Origin: CANHEE01 sp043777755
GTDB lineage: Bacteria > Bacteroidota > Bacteroidia > Chitinophagales > Saprospiraceae
NCBI GenBank assembly: GCA_043777755.1
Contig: JAYWHK010000317.1
Coordinates: forward strand, 1 to 6,079
Direction of reading: 5' to 3'
DNA: 6,079 nucleotides
The notes under the pieces were generated by a model. It worked only from the letters and a program-made list of their open reading frames with translations, was not told the DNA's origin and did not search any database. The first letter of the stretch is position 1. Each line of letters opens with the position of its first letter. Of this stretch, positions 1-6,007 are shown in pieces. Made by a program: the position numbers and the translations under genes.

Positions 1-107
1 TATAAAAATAAAATATCAATATTTTATTATAAAAACAAATATTGTTTTTCATATTTTTTAAAAATGTTCTGTTTTTAGAAAACTGGAACATCGAGTATAT
101 AAGCATT
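1..107. other. AT-rich non-coding stretch upstream of a tape-measure fragment
   Basis: This stretch is almost entirely A and T over its first 75 bases, far more AT-rich than the genes that follow. The frame used by the tape-measure fragment has stops at 3-5, 9-11 and 30-32. The other two + frames run open from the window edge only to stops at 59-61 and 76-78, with low-complexity Phe/Tyr/Lys/Ile translations. I see no hairpin, tRNA or convincing promoter. The frame can be read from a TTG at 42, and residues after about position 80 (ENWNIEYISI) could be tape-measure-like, so homology may begin some 25 bases before the ATG. It could be an intergenic junction, the edge of an insertion or intron, or the scar of a deletion. 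Confidence 0.5.
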
Positions 108-518
108 ATGGATAAGATATTCCCAGGCTTTAAAGATGCTTTTCAAAAAGTTAAAGACTGGCTTTATGAAACATTCATAAAACCAATCTCTGAATGGTTT
201 GGGAAGTTGTTTTCATTTGATAAAAATGATAAAGCTACTGCAAGTATTATTGCGGAAACGCAAAGTTCTGTTGCGCCTAATAATGGAAAAAACACAACTA
301 CTACCGACCTTGGCGTACAAAAACGCCTATCAGGTGGCGGTAGCTCAAACGGTGTAAGTGGCGGAACAAACATTAAACACGTCACTATTCATGTGAGAAG
401 TATCGTAGAAAATTTCAGTGTAATAACTGATAATATCAAAGAAGGTGCGAATAAAGCAAAGGATATTGTACTGGAAGGTTTGATGACTAGTTTAAACGAT
501 GTAAATTATTCAAATTAA
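108..518 (+). CDS. Tape-measure protein, C-terminal fragment
   Basis: Resembles only the last part of a phage tail tape-measure protein, which sets tail length and fills the tube lumen. From the ATG at 108 it gives 136 residues. Residues 1-36 form an amphipathic, Trp/Phe-rich helical segment (KIFPGFKDAF, DWLYETFIKPISEWF) typical of the end of the helical rod. Residues 37-90 are a polar linker with a Gly/Ser patch (SGGGSSNGVSGG). Residues 91-132 (VTIHVRSIVENFSV, then ITDNIKEGANKAKDIV and LMTSLNDVNY) match my recollection of the conserved extreme C-terminus of Bacteroidetes Mu-like tape measures. Full-length proteins are many hundreds of residues, so the bulk is missing or lies upstream in a separate piece. 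A TTG start at 42 would add 22 residues; I chose the ATG because the extension's start is low-complexity. It is followed three bases later by the membrane protein gene. Whether it is translated alone is unknown. Confidence 0.65.
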   Translation: MDKIFPGFKDAFQKVKDWLYETFIKPISEWFGKLFSFDKNDKATASIIAETQSSVAPNNGKNTTTTDLGVQKRLSGGGSSNGVSGGTNIKHVTIHVRSIVENFSVITDNIKEGANKAKDIVLEGLMTSLNDVNYSN

Positions 519-521
519 AAT

Positions 522-764
522 ATGAAAGAAACGCTATTGACATGGTTATTTGAGCAAGCGAAACGACACGGAGCAACCTTCGTGATATTGTCGATTGCGC
601 TGTATTGGGTGGTTCAACGGCTTGATGCCATGGATAAAAAGTACGAAAATGCTGTTCAAACACAAATCAATTACCTTACGGAAGACCGTGATAAAATGCA
701 AAAGGTAATAGAAAACAACACAGCCGTAATGGAGCGTGTCGTTAATGCCTTAGAAAAAAAATAA
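522..764 (+). CDS. Small single-pass membrane protein with coiled-coil tail
   Basis: An 80-residue protein. Residues 1-16 form a short amphipathic, basic segment. Residues 17-31 (GATFVILSIALYWVV) form one hydrophobic helix long enough to sit in a membrane. Residues 32-80 are highly charged with heptad-like spacing and should form a coiled coil. The layout is like that of BhlA/UviB-type holin-like proteins: one N-terminal membrane helix followed by a charged coiled coil. I infer that only from architecture, not from a recognised family motif. It lies between the tape measure and the first baseplate gene, three bases from each, so it is expressed with the tail genes. Alternatives are a tail-tip membrane-penetrating factor, or an uncharacterised structural protein. 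The start follows the sequence TAAAAT directly after the upstream stop; no Shine-Dalgarno is visible. Confidence 0.6.
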   Translation: MKETLLTWLFEQAKRHGATFVILSIALYWVVQRLDAMDKKYENAVQTQINYLTEDRDKMQKVIENNTAVMERVVNALEKK

Positions 765-767
765 AAT

Positions 768-1427
768 ATGCCAACATTTTCTATACTGACATCAGCGTTT
801 GGACTGAAAGGTTTGCGCAAAATAAGCTACAATAAAAGTAGTGGGCAAGAAATAAGCAGCGAAGTAAGTGGTTACTATCCACCAGCTCCAACCGTAAAAA
901 GCGAAGTAAGCGGTTACAGTACGCCAGTGAAAACGGGTAATTTCAACCTAAACAGTGGTGTGCTTGGTAGTAGTAAAACCACCTACATGGGTACGCCAGT
1001 GGTCAGTGACTTGGTGCTTGAAAGTACAGATGTACAATTTGCGAACACGCTAAAATTTGAGCTACAAACGGTGCTGTTGACCGTATCGCAAGCAAAAATT
1101 ATAAAGCGAACAGCTATAGATGGCAGAGCTGGAACTATCAAAGAGTATGTTTCAGACGATGATTACGAGGTGAAAATACAAGGGGCAATCGTCAATCCAG
1201 CAGGTAGCTTCCCAACGGAGGACGTGCGAAAATTGCGTGCTATCTTGCTCAAACCAAAAGCTATCAAGGCGATAAGCGACTACTTGTTGTTATTCAATAT
1301 CTATGATATTGTGATTAGTGGTTATAGTTTTGGTCAAAAAGAGGGCTATCAAAATTTACAGTTTTTTGAAATCACGGCTTACAGCGATACGCCAGAAAAT
1401 ATTGTTTTCGATGCTAAGACTAAGTAG
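768..1427 (+). CDS. Tail/baseplate protein, DUF6046-like
   Basis: A 219-residue protein that I associate with DUF6046, a family found in Bacteroidetes phage tail modules, often next to the hub gene. Residues 1-75 are low in hydrophobic residues and contain a repeat (SEVSGY at 31-36 and 45-50), suggesting a flexible N-terminal arm. The conserved core runs from about 76 to 205. It includes TVSQAKIIKRTAIDGRAGTI (105-124), KEYVSDDDYEVKIQGAIV (125-142), a helix FPTEDVRKLRAIL (148-160), and the ending GYSFGQKEGYQNLQFFEITAYSD. Its place between the tape measure and the gpD-like hub is that of Mu gp43 or LysM-type baseplate proteins, so a role linking tube to hub is plausible but inferred. The gene ends TAG TAA, a double stop, and overlaps the next gene by 17 bases in another frame. 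Confidence 0.65.
   Translation: MPTFSILTSAFGLKGLRKISYNKSSGQEISSEVSGYYPPAPTVKSEVSGYSTPVKTGNFNLNSGVLGSSKTTYMGTPVVSDLVLESTDVQFANTLKFELQTVLLTVSQAKIIKRTAIDGRAGTIKEYVSDDDYEVKIQGAIVNPAGSFPTEDVRKLRAILLKPKAIKAISDYLLLFNIYDIVISGYSFGQKEGYQNLQFFEITAYSDTPENIVFDAKTK
858..917 (+). repeat. 18-base imperfect direct repeat inside the DUF6046-like gene
   Basis: AGCGAAGTAAGTGGTTAC at 858-875 recurs as AGCGAAGTAAGCGGTTAC at 900-917, 17 of 18 bases identical. The 42-base period keeps the frame and encodes SEVSGY twice with a Pro-rich spacer. A second, shorter repeat, GTACGCCAGTG, occurs at 919-929 and 991-1001. Both lie in the variable N-terminal arm, which suggests expansion by short duplications rather than a regulatory element. 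Confidence 0.8.
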
Positions 1428-2352
1428 TAAAATCGTCATAGGTGACATTGGATTTACGGGCGTGAACTCGGTGAGCATAGAGAGTAGTTGGGAAAACTTG
1501 ACCGACACTTGCAAAATCACCATACCTAAAAATGTGTCTTGGCAATCTAAAAACATCACACAAATAATCAAACGAGGTGATAAGGTAAGCGTTTCAATTG
1601 GCTACAATGGTGAAAATATAGAGGTTTTTCAAGGGTATGTCCGTGACGTAAATGAAAAAATACCTTGCGAAATTGTGTGTGAAGATGCTATGTTTTTGCT
1701 TAAAAAAGGCAACCACGACAAGATTTATAAAAGTGTCAATACGGAGCGATTAATCAAAGATATAGTAGGTGTTACTGTGCCTTACGAGGTCGTTGCCAAC
1801 GCAACGCTTGGTGATTATAGGGTAAAAAATGCCACGGCAGCGAAGGTGTTGGAACATTTGCGGAGTAATTATTTTATCAAAAGTTTTTTCAGAAAAGGAA
1901 CATTGTACGTTGGATTGGCATATATCAAAGCATTGCAACGTGTGCATCAATTTGATTTTTCAAAAAATATATTCCCTGAGCACAGCTTGGAGTACAAGCG
2001 AAAAGAGGACGTTTCTTTGAGTTTGAAAGGTGTTATTATGTACAGCAATAACAAGAAACAACAAGTCAAAGAAGGTGACGAATACGGTGAGCAACGGACA
2101 TTTCATTATTACAATCGCCCAAAATCAGAAGTAAGAAAATCGCTCAAAGAGCATTTGGAGCGATTAAAATATACTGGATTCTATGGCAGTTTTACGACAT
2201 TCGGAGTGCCGCAAGTGTTTCATGGCGACATCGTAGAACTGCATGATAAGAAACACCCTGAGCGTGACGGAAAATATTTGGTCAAAAAAGTAAGTAGTAA
2301 TTTTGGTTCTGATGGCTATCATCAGACCATAGAACTTGAATCAAAAGCATGA
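1411..2352 (+). CDS. Tail hub / baseplate protein, gpD / Mu gp44-like
   Basis: A 313-residue protein when started at the ATG at 1411. The open frame extends back to 1318, but that extra part only shadows the end of the upstream gene. It fits the tail hub family (P2 gpD, Mu gp44, T4 gp27), which forms a trimeric ring between tube and spike. The N-terminal part (1-90) is beta-rich: VNSVSIESSWENLTDTCKI, then IKRGDKVSVSIGYNGENIEVFQGYV (53-77), a common hub arrangement. The middle (91-205) contains the short helical and strand elements seen in hubs, including a helix at 142-150 before a strand FRKGTLYVGL. The C-terminal barrel has the typical pattern FGVPQVFHGDIVEL (264-277), DGKYLVKKVSSNFGSDGYHQ and a final TIEL. 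The genes on either side (tail protein, OB-fold spike) support this. It overlaps the next gene by 4 bases (ATGA), suggesting coupled translation and matched amounts of hub and spike. Confidence 0.75.
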   Translation: MLRLSSKIVIGDIGFTGVNSVSIESSWENLTDTCKITIPKNVSWQSKNITQIIKRGDKVSVSIGYNGENIEVFQGYVRDVNEKIPCEIVCEDAMFLLKKGNHDKIYKSVNTERLIKDIVGVTVPYEVVANATLGDYRVKNATAAKVLEHLRSNYFIKSFFRKGTLYVGLAYIKALQRVHQFDFSKNIFPEHSLEYKRKEDVSLSLKGVIMYSNNKKQQVKEGDEYGEQRTFHYYNRPKSEVRKSLKEHLERLKYTGFYGSFTTFGVPQVFHGDIVELHDKKHPERDGKYLVKKVSSNFGSDGYHQTIELESKA

Positions 2353-2897
2353 CAATCAACGACATTATGAAATCGTACATGGACAATTACATGAACGATA
2401 TGGAGGTATATAGCGTAATTGGCGAAGTCATCAGTGTTGATGAAAAAGAGCGAACTTGCACTGTCAAACCTTTGAATGGCGACCCTGAGTTAAGCGAGGT
2501 TCGCCTCCAATCAGAACTAAATGGAAACAATGGTTTTGTGATTTTTCCTAAAAAAGGAAGCCATGTCATTGTTACTTACATCAATTCGACAACGGCTTTT
2601 TGTGCGCTTGTAAATGAAATTGAGCGTATAGAAATTATGATTTCTGATAAAGTTTTGAACTTTGACAAAGACGGATTATTGTTAAAATCAGCCGACGCAA
2701 ACCTAAAAGATGAACTCAATAAACTTGCTGATGAAGTAGATGGATTGTATAATTTCTTGTTAGATGCAAGCAATCCTCCATTTATAAGTGCGGCAGGTGT
2801 TCCTGTACTCATCAACCCAACGGCTGCACCAAAACTAATACAGAAGAAGGCAAAAATTCAACAATTAAAAATAGCAATCAATAGCTTTTTGAAATAA
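2349..2897 (+). CDS. Baseplate spike protein with OB-fold, gpV / Mu gp45-like
   Basis: A 182-residue protein placed directly after the hub, as in Mu and P2. Residues 20-95 read as an OB-fold of the gp5/gpV type: VIGEVISVDEKERTCTVKPL (23-42), VRLQSEL, GFVIFPKKGSHVIVTYI (62-78), then TAFCALVNEIERI. In contractile systems this domain docks on the hub and leads into the piercing spike. Here residues 96-115 form only a short beta segment, followed by a helix DELNKLADEVDGLYNFLL (121-138), a Pro/Ala-rich loop (ASNPPFISAAG, then NPTAAP) and a last helix ending INSFLK. I recall such tails in Bacteroidetes spike proteins. I see no long beta-helix and no HxH metal-binding tip, so the spike is short, or another protein supplies the point. 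The start overlaps the hub stop as ATGA. Function is inferred from fold pattern and position. Confidence 0.7.
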   Translation: MTINDIMKSYMDNYMNDMEVYSVIGEVISVDEKERTCTVKPLNGDPELSEVRLQSELNGNNGFVIFPKKGSHVIVTYINSTTAFCALVNEIERIEIMISDKVLNFDKDGLLLKSADANLKDELNKLADEVDGLYNFLLDASNPPFISAAGVPVLINPTAAPKLIQKKAKIQQLKIAINSFLK

Positions 2898-2899
2898 AT

Positions 2900-3766
2900 A
2901 TGGCACGAACAATTGGACAAATATATGAGCAAATGGTGAATGACAAGGACAATCAAACGCCTTTACAGACACTTGCTCCCAGTCAAGACACTCAACAACA
3001 ATTGTTGAATGACTTGAATAGCACAAGCAAGGTGGCGATTTGGCGATTGTTATTTTATACTGTTGCGAGTGCGATATGGCTACACGAAACGCTTTTTGAT
3101 TTGTATAAAAAAGAGGTTGAAGCAAAAATTAGCAATGGTGTATGGGGAACTGTCAGGTGGTATCATGCGCAGGTGTTAAAGTTTCAATATAGTGATACGC
3201 TTATGTATCATGCCGTATTGCAACAATATCAATATCCAATAACTGACCCGAGCAAGCAAATAGTAAAGCGTTGCTCCATCAGGGAGCAAGTGAATGGACT
3301 TTTGCTTATTAAAGTTGCAAAGTTAAGCGGCTCAAATCTATTACCGTTAGACACAGCTGAACAGAGCGCATTGAATAGTTATATCAAGCAAATTCGCTTT
3401 GCAGGAACCTGGTTTCAAGTTGTGTCAGGCAACGGTGATTTATTGAGAATTGAATATACAATTGTCTATAATCCGATTGTTCCACTTGCAATTTTACAGC
3501 CAAATGTTTATGCGGCGATTGAAAATTATATTTCCAATTTGCCTTTTGATGGTATTTTTAGAGTACAGCATTTGTACGATGCAATACAAAATGTTGATGG
3601 TGTTGTAGATATTGTAGTACCGTCAAATGCGGTGAAAACAAGACTTTCTGCAATAGCTCAATTTGTAAATATTCAAACAAACCATGTTCCGACCTATGGC
3701 TACTATAAAATAGATACCACGGCAGGAAACACGCTAAACGACACAATAACATTTATTCAATGGTAG
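2900..3766 (+). CDS. Probable baseplate wedge protein, gpJ / Mu gp47-like
   Basis: A 288-residue protein that begins two bases after the spike gene. The N-terminal 75 residues are helical (IGQIYEQMVNDKDN, then WRLLFYTVASAIWLHETLF at 49-67). These are hydrophobic patches of a folded domain rather than a clear membrane segment. A conserved-looking block NGVWGTVRWYHAQVLKFQY (79-97) leads into a beta-rich centre with DPSKQIVKRCSI (116-127). The C-terminal part has NVYAAIENYISNLPFDGIF (202-220) and VQHLYDAIQNVDGVVDIVV (222-240). That resembles the end of J-like baseplate proteins, where a helix precedes a segment ending in a 'v.GV.dv' pattern. Position before a gpI-like gene agrees. J-like proteins are wedge subunits that trigger sheath contraction. 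The residue-level match is weak, so a Bacteroidetes-specific structural protein without J ancestry remains possible. Confidence 0.5.
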   Translation: MARTIGQIYEQMVNDKDNQTPLQTLAPSQDTQQQLLNDLNSTSKVAIWRLLFYTVASAIWLHETLFDLYKKEVEAKISNGVWGTVRWYHAQVLKFQYSDTLMYHAVLQQYQYPITDPSKQIVKRCSIREQVNGLLLIKVAKLSGSNLLPLDTAEQSALNSYIKQIRFAGTWFQVVSGNGDLLRIEYTIVYNPIVPLAILQPNVYAAIENYISNLPFDGIFRVQHLYDAIQNVDGVVDIVVPSNAVKTRLSAIAQFVNIQTNHVPTYGYYKIDTTAGNTLNDTITFIQW

Positions 3767-4272
3767 CACTGTTTATTGATTTTATCGAAAACTGCAAGAC
3801 TTTAATACCTCGAAAAATAAGAGGACAAAATCTTGTTGCGATGCTTGGTGCGATGTTAATACCAATTCAAAGCATTAATAATAAGTTCGTACAATGGGCA
3901 AAAGAATTGCGTTACAAGTTGTCATTTACGGGTCAGGTGATATATTTAGAGCATATTTTAAACGATGTTTTTGACCCTGTAAATAGGTTGATTTACATTG
4001 ACGACCCTACTGTTATCAATACAGATTTGAACGCAATTTTTTATAAAATTGAAGACCAGCCAGTTGATTTTGTAACGTATTACAGCACGGGAGAACCTAA
4101 TCCTATGCCGTTGCAAGAAGGGCTTTATTATCAGTCAGAATATACACTTGTACCGCATTTTATTGTGTTTGTTCCAACATCAATCTTGACTGCATCGATA
4201 CAAATAAACATAAGCGGCATTGTTGATTATTACAAAATTGCAGGTAAAAAATACACAATTCAACCTTATTAA
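3760..4272 (+). CDS. Probable tail-tip/wedge protein, gpI / Mu gp48 position
   Basis: A 170-residue protein starting at an ATG that overlaps the preceding stop by 7 bases in another frame. Residues 8-50 are helical (FIENCKTLIPRKIRGQNLVAM, then INNKFVQWAKELRYKLSFTG). Then comes the block QVIYLEHILNDVFDP (59-73), a region with short strands (LIYIDDPTV, NAIFYKIEDQP), and the end HFIVFVPTSI (133-142) and GIVDYYKIAGKKYTI (153-167). I recall very similar 'YLEHILND.FDP' and 'YK.AGK.Y.I' blocks in Bacteroidetes prophage genes lying between a J-like protein and the fibre gene. That position is occupied by gpI/gp48 in P2 and Mu, where it ties the wedge to the fibre. The role is inferred from order; sequence likeness to gpI itself is not evident to me. 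The C-terminus is two bases from the fibre gene start. Confidence 0.5.
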   Translation: MVALFIDFIENCKTLIPRKIRGQNLVAMLGAMLIPIQSINNKFVQWAKELRYKLSFTGQVIYLEHILNDVFDPVNRLIYIDDPTVINTDLNAIFYKIEDQPVDFVTYYSTGEPNPMPLQEGLYYQSEYTLVPHFIVFVPTSILTASIQINISGIVDYYKIAGKKYTIQPY

Positions 4273-4273
4273 A

Positions 4274-5101
4274 ATGAATAGACTTAAGATTTATACGGGT
4301 GGTTTTCCGCTAATGAATGATGACATAGATTTCCTTCAAAATCAAATCATTGCACCACCATTATATAACATAATTAGGGGCTTTTCAGACCCTACTGGTT
4401 ATATCATTCTTTGGGGCTGCGAAGCCGTTTTAAACAATGGCTTGTCAACGGCAGCAACTGATGTCTATGACATTTCGGAAGGTGCTGTTGTATATGCTTA
4501 CGAAGTAGTTTCTTGTCCAGGACAACAAATATCTGTGCCTAAAAATGCGGCTTTACAAATGCGTGTCATTACAGATACACCACCAACAGGCGCAAGGCAA
4601 TACATCGACACCAGTACGCATTTCACTTACGAAGTAGATAGTATTGTTGTAGAAGAGTACGACCAACAAGGGTATGAATTAACCGATTTTGAGCGTTTGC
4701 CAATCGCTATAAAAGACTTACTTTTATCAACTATTGCGACGAAACAGTTAGGTTTTGCTATGCAAAATGGCTGGAATGTCATAGGCTCTTTGGACTTTCA
4801 TAAAGAATTAAAGCTAAAATATTTGCAGGTGAAATTAGCCACTTCGCAAGCATTTATTAATGCTCAGGCATCAGGTCAAAGTCCTTTTACTCAAACAGTT
4901 TTTGTCCTACCAACGGAAGCAGCTCCATTGAAACCCGTTAGCTTTTTGTGCAAGTATCATGGTTATTCAACGCAAGGTGGTGGTATTAATAAAGTTGGCT
5001 ACGCTGTAATAGATATAGACGACCAAGGGCTTGTAACTACGACAAAAATAGATGACGAGCAAAATAAATCAATTATTGACATTAATGTTAGCTACCTATA
5101 G
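4274..5101 (+). CDS. Short tail-fibre-like / fibre-base protein
   Basis: A 275-residue protein started at the ATG at 4274, one base after the upstream stop; the longer open frame back to 4220 only overlaps the end of the previous gene. The N-terminus (KIYTGGFPLMNDDIDFLQNQ, residues 5-24) matches a recurrent opening of Bacteroidetes tail-fibre proteins, where 'GG.PL...D..FLQ' is followed by a small beta domain. Here that domain is GYIILWGCEAVLNNG (42-56) and ISEGAVVYAYEVV (67-79). The remainder is mixed: VLPTEAAPLKPVSFLCKYHG and GGGINKVGYAVIDIDDQGLV suggest a compact beta domain near the end. There are no collagen-like repeats, no long beta-helix repeats and no chaperone or peptidase-like end. 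It may therefore be an adaptor that holds a separate receptor-binding protein, none of which is encoded downstream here. The stop codon lies within a hairpin. Confidence 0.55.
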   Translation: MNRLKIYTGGFPLMNDDIDFLQNQIIAPPLYNIIRGFSDPTGYIILWGCEAVLNNGLSTAATDVYDISEGAVVYAYEVVSCPGQQISVPKNAALQMRVITDTPPTGARQYIDTSTHFTYEVDSIVVEEYDQQGYELTDFERLPIAIKDLLLSTIATKQLGFAMQNGWNVIGSLDFHKELKLKYLQVKLATSQAFINAQASGQSPFTQTVFVLPTEAAPLKPVSFLCKYHGYSTQGGGINKVGYAVIDIDDQGLVTTTKIDDEQNKSIIDINVSYL

Positions 5102-5126
5102 ACGTATAGGCGGTGTTATTTTTTTT
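5095..5126 (+). terminator. Hairpin at end of tail module with delayed T-run
   Basis: CCTATA (5095-5100), loop GACG, TATAGG (5105-5110) form a perfect 6-base-pair stem that contains the stop codon of the fibre gene. A run of eight T follows at 5119-5126, so 8 bases separate stem and T-run. That spacing is poor for a classic intrinsic terminator; partial termination or mRNA 3'-end protection is more likely. Confidence 0.35.
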
Positions 5127-5151
5127 ATATTTTTAAATCTTAAAAACCGTT

Positions 5152-5957
5152 ATGCACAAAAGTGTAAGACCGAAGGTTGTTATTCACCTTCGACCTCCAA
5201 TATCATATTGGGGAGGCAAGCAACAATTGCTGCCAAAAATTTTGCCCACAATTCCACCACATACTAAGTATGTAGAACCATTCGTTGGAGGAGGAGCTGT
5301 ATTTTGGAGTAAAGAGCCATCTGAAATTGAAATCATTAATGATTTAGACAATTTTGTAAGTAATTTTTATTCGGTATCAAAACAACGTTTTGAAGAATTA
5401 GATGCACTTATTCAATCGTCGAAGTTCAGTAGATTGAATCACGATCATGCTTGCGTTATCCGCAACTATCCAGATTTATTTGGAAAATTGAAAAAAGCAT
5501 GGGCGTTCTACTACTTAGCTAACACGTCAATGTTTTCAATACTCGGCAATTAGATGAACTCTCCGAGTACATCAAACAAGCCAGTCAAGACGTTTAATAA
5601 CAAAGTAGAACGCTTTACCCAAGACATCGAAAATCGCCTAAAAAATGTTTTCGTTGAAAATCGTGATGCGCTTTATGTTTTGACACGCCATGATTCCGCT
5701 GATGCTTTCCACTTTATTGACCCACCGTATTTCAATGCGGATATGGGCATTATGGTGGTTACACATTGGAGGACTTTAAGAACTTGTTAGATGTTGTTGC
5801 TTTGTTAGAAGGTAAGTTTTTACTAACTTGCTACCCGAGTGACATTATTGACGAGTATGCTCAAAAGTATGGCTGGACAATTGAACGACATCAAATGCAG
5901 CTCAGTGCTGGTGGAAAAGGCAAGAAGAAAGTGGAGGTATTTGTGAAAAATTACTAA
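5152..5957 (+). pseudogene. D12-class (Dam-like) DNA N6-adenine methyltransferase, broken
   Basis: Family members transfer a methyl group from S-adenosylmethionine to adenine in a short DNA target. In phages they commonly act alone and shield DNA from host restriction. Frame 1 from the ATG at 5152 gives PPISYWGGKQ (residues 15-24) and the SAM-binding motif VEPFVGGG (41-48), then IINDLDNFVSNFY. After residue 133 it meets an amber codon at 5551-5553. The same frame continues with VKTFNNKVERF, the catalytic DPPY (5719-5730) and FNADMG. Around 5745-5748 one base is missing, probably a G from a G-run. The next frame gives HYGGYTLEDFKNLLDVV, then FLLTCYPSDIIDEY and the end KKKVEVFVKNY. With both lesions repaired the protein would be about 268 residues, normal for the family, and all domains are present. 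The amber could be TGG to TAG at a Trp. Mutational decay and sequencing error both fit, the frameshift more so for error. It follows the fibre gene by 50 bases as a cargo (moron-like) gene. Confidence 0.8.
5171..5192. repeat. Inverted repeat near the 5' end of the methyltransferase gene
   Basis: CGAAGGT at 5171-5177 and ACCTTCG at 5186-5192 are perfect inverted copies with an 8-base loop. They lie between codons 7 and 14, just before the conserved PPISYWGGK block, in an N-terminal extension longer than I expect for the family. A hairpin here could hinder early translation or mark a past joining point. Both ideas are inference. Confidence 0.55.
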
Positions 5958-5960
5958 CAC

Positions 5961-5990
5961 AAAAGCGAGTAGTTGCAACTGCTCGCTTTT
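5961..5990 (+). terminator. Strong intrinsic terminator after the methyltransferase
   Basis: AAAAGCGAG (5961-5969) pairs perfectly with CTCGCTTTT (5982-5990). Inside, T5970 can wobble-pair with G5981 and AGT pairs with ACT, leaving a TGCA loop, so the stem is about 13 base pairs. It starts three bases after the stop codon and ends in TTTT followed by CTTCATTTTA. The AAAA/TTTT base makes it potentially bidirectional. It closes the operon. Confidence 0.85.
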
Positions 5991-6007
5991 CTTCATTTTA
6001 TATGGTA

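Noticed and set aside
1..60. Possible promoter in the AT-rich leader
   Set aside because: Many TTG/TTTT-like strings occur but none fits TAnnTTTG with a properly spaced upstream TTG; low complexity makes chance matches likely.
1318..1410. N-terminal extension of the hub gene upstream of 1411
   Set aside because: It entirely overlaps the coding end of the previous gene in another frame, and its basic, mixed composition (KKRAIKIYSFLKSRL) looks like out-of-frame translation; the ATG at 1411 gives a typical hub start.
1829..2020. Cys/His-containing short reading frame inside the hub gene
   Set aside because: It is wholly nested in another frame of a well-supported gene; its Cys and His residues show no zinc-finger spacing.
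2865..3125. Reverse-strand 86-residue frame over the spike/wedge joint
   Set aside because: It is antisense to two tightly packed genes with no start signal, terminator or domain pattern.
4220..4273. N-terminal extension of the fibre gene
   Set aside because: It overlaps the conserved AGKKYTI end of the upstream protein; the ATG at 4274 gives the usual fibre opening.
5052..5267. Separate 71-residue gene spanning the fibre end and methyltransferase start
   Set aside because: It lies out of frame over two supported genes and a T-rich gap, with a low-complexity Phe/Ile translation and no recognisable domain.
5539..5604. An alternative frame across the amber codon reads as a plausible helix (TRQLDELSEYIKQASQDV)
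   Set aside because: It ends in a stop right away and has no methyltransferase character, while the original frame continues with family-like KTFNNKVERF. A pair of compensating frameshifts is less simple than one nonsense change.
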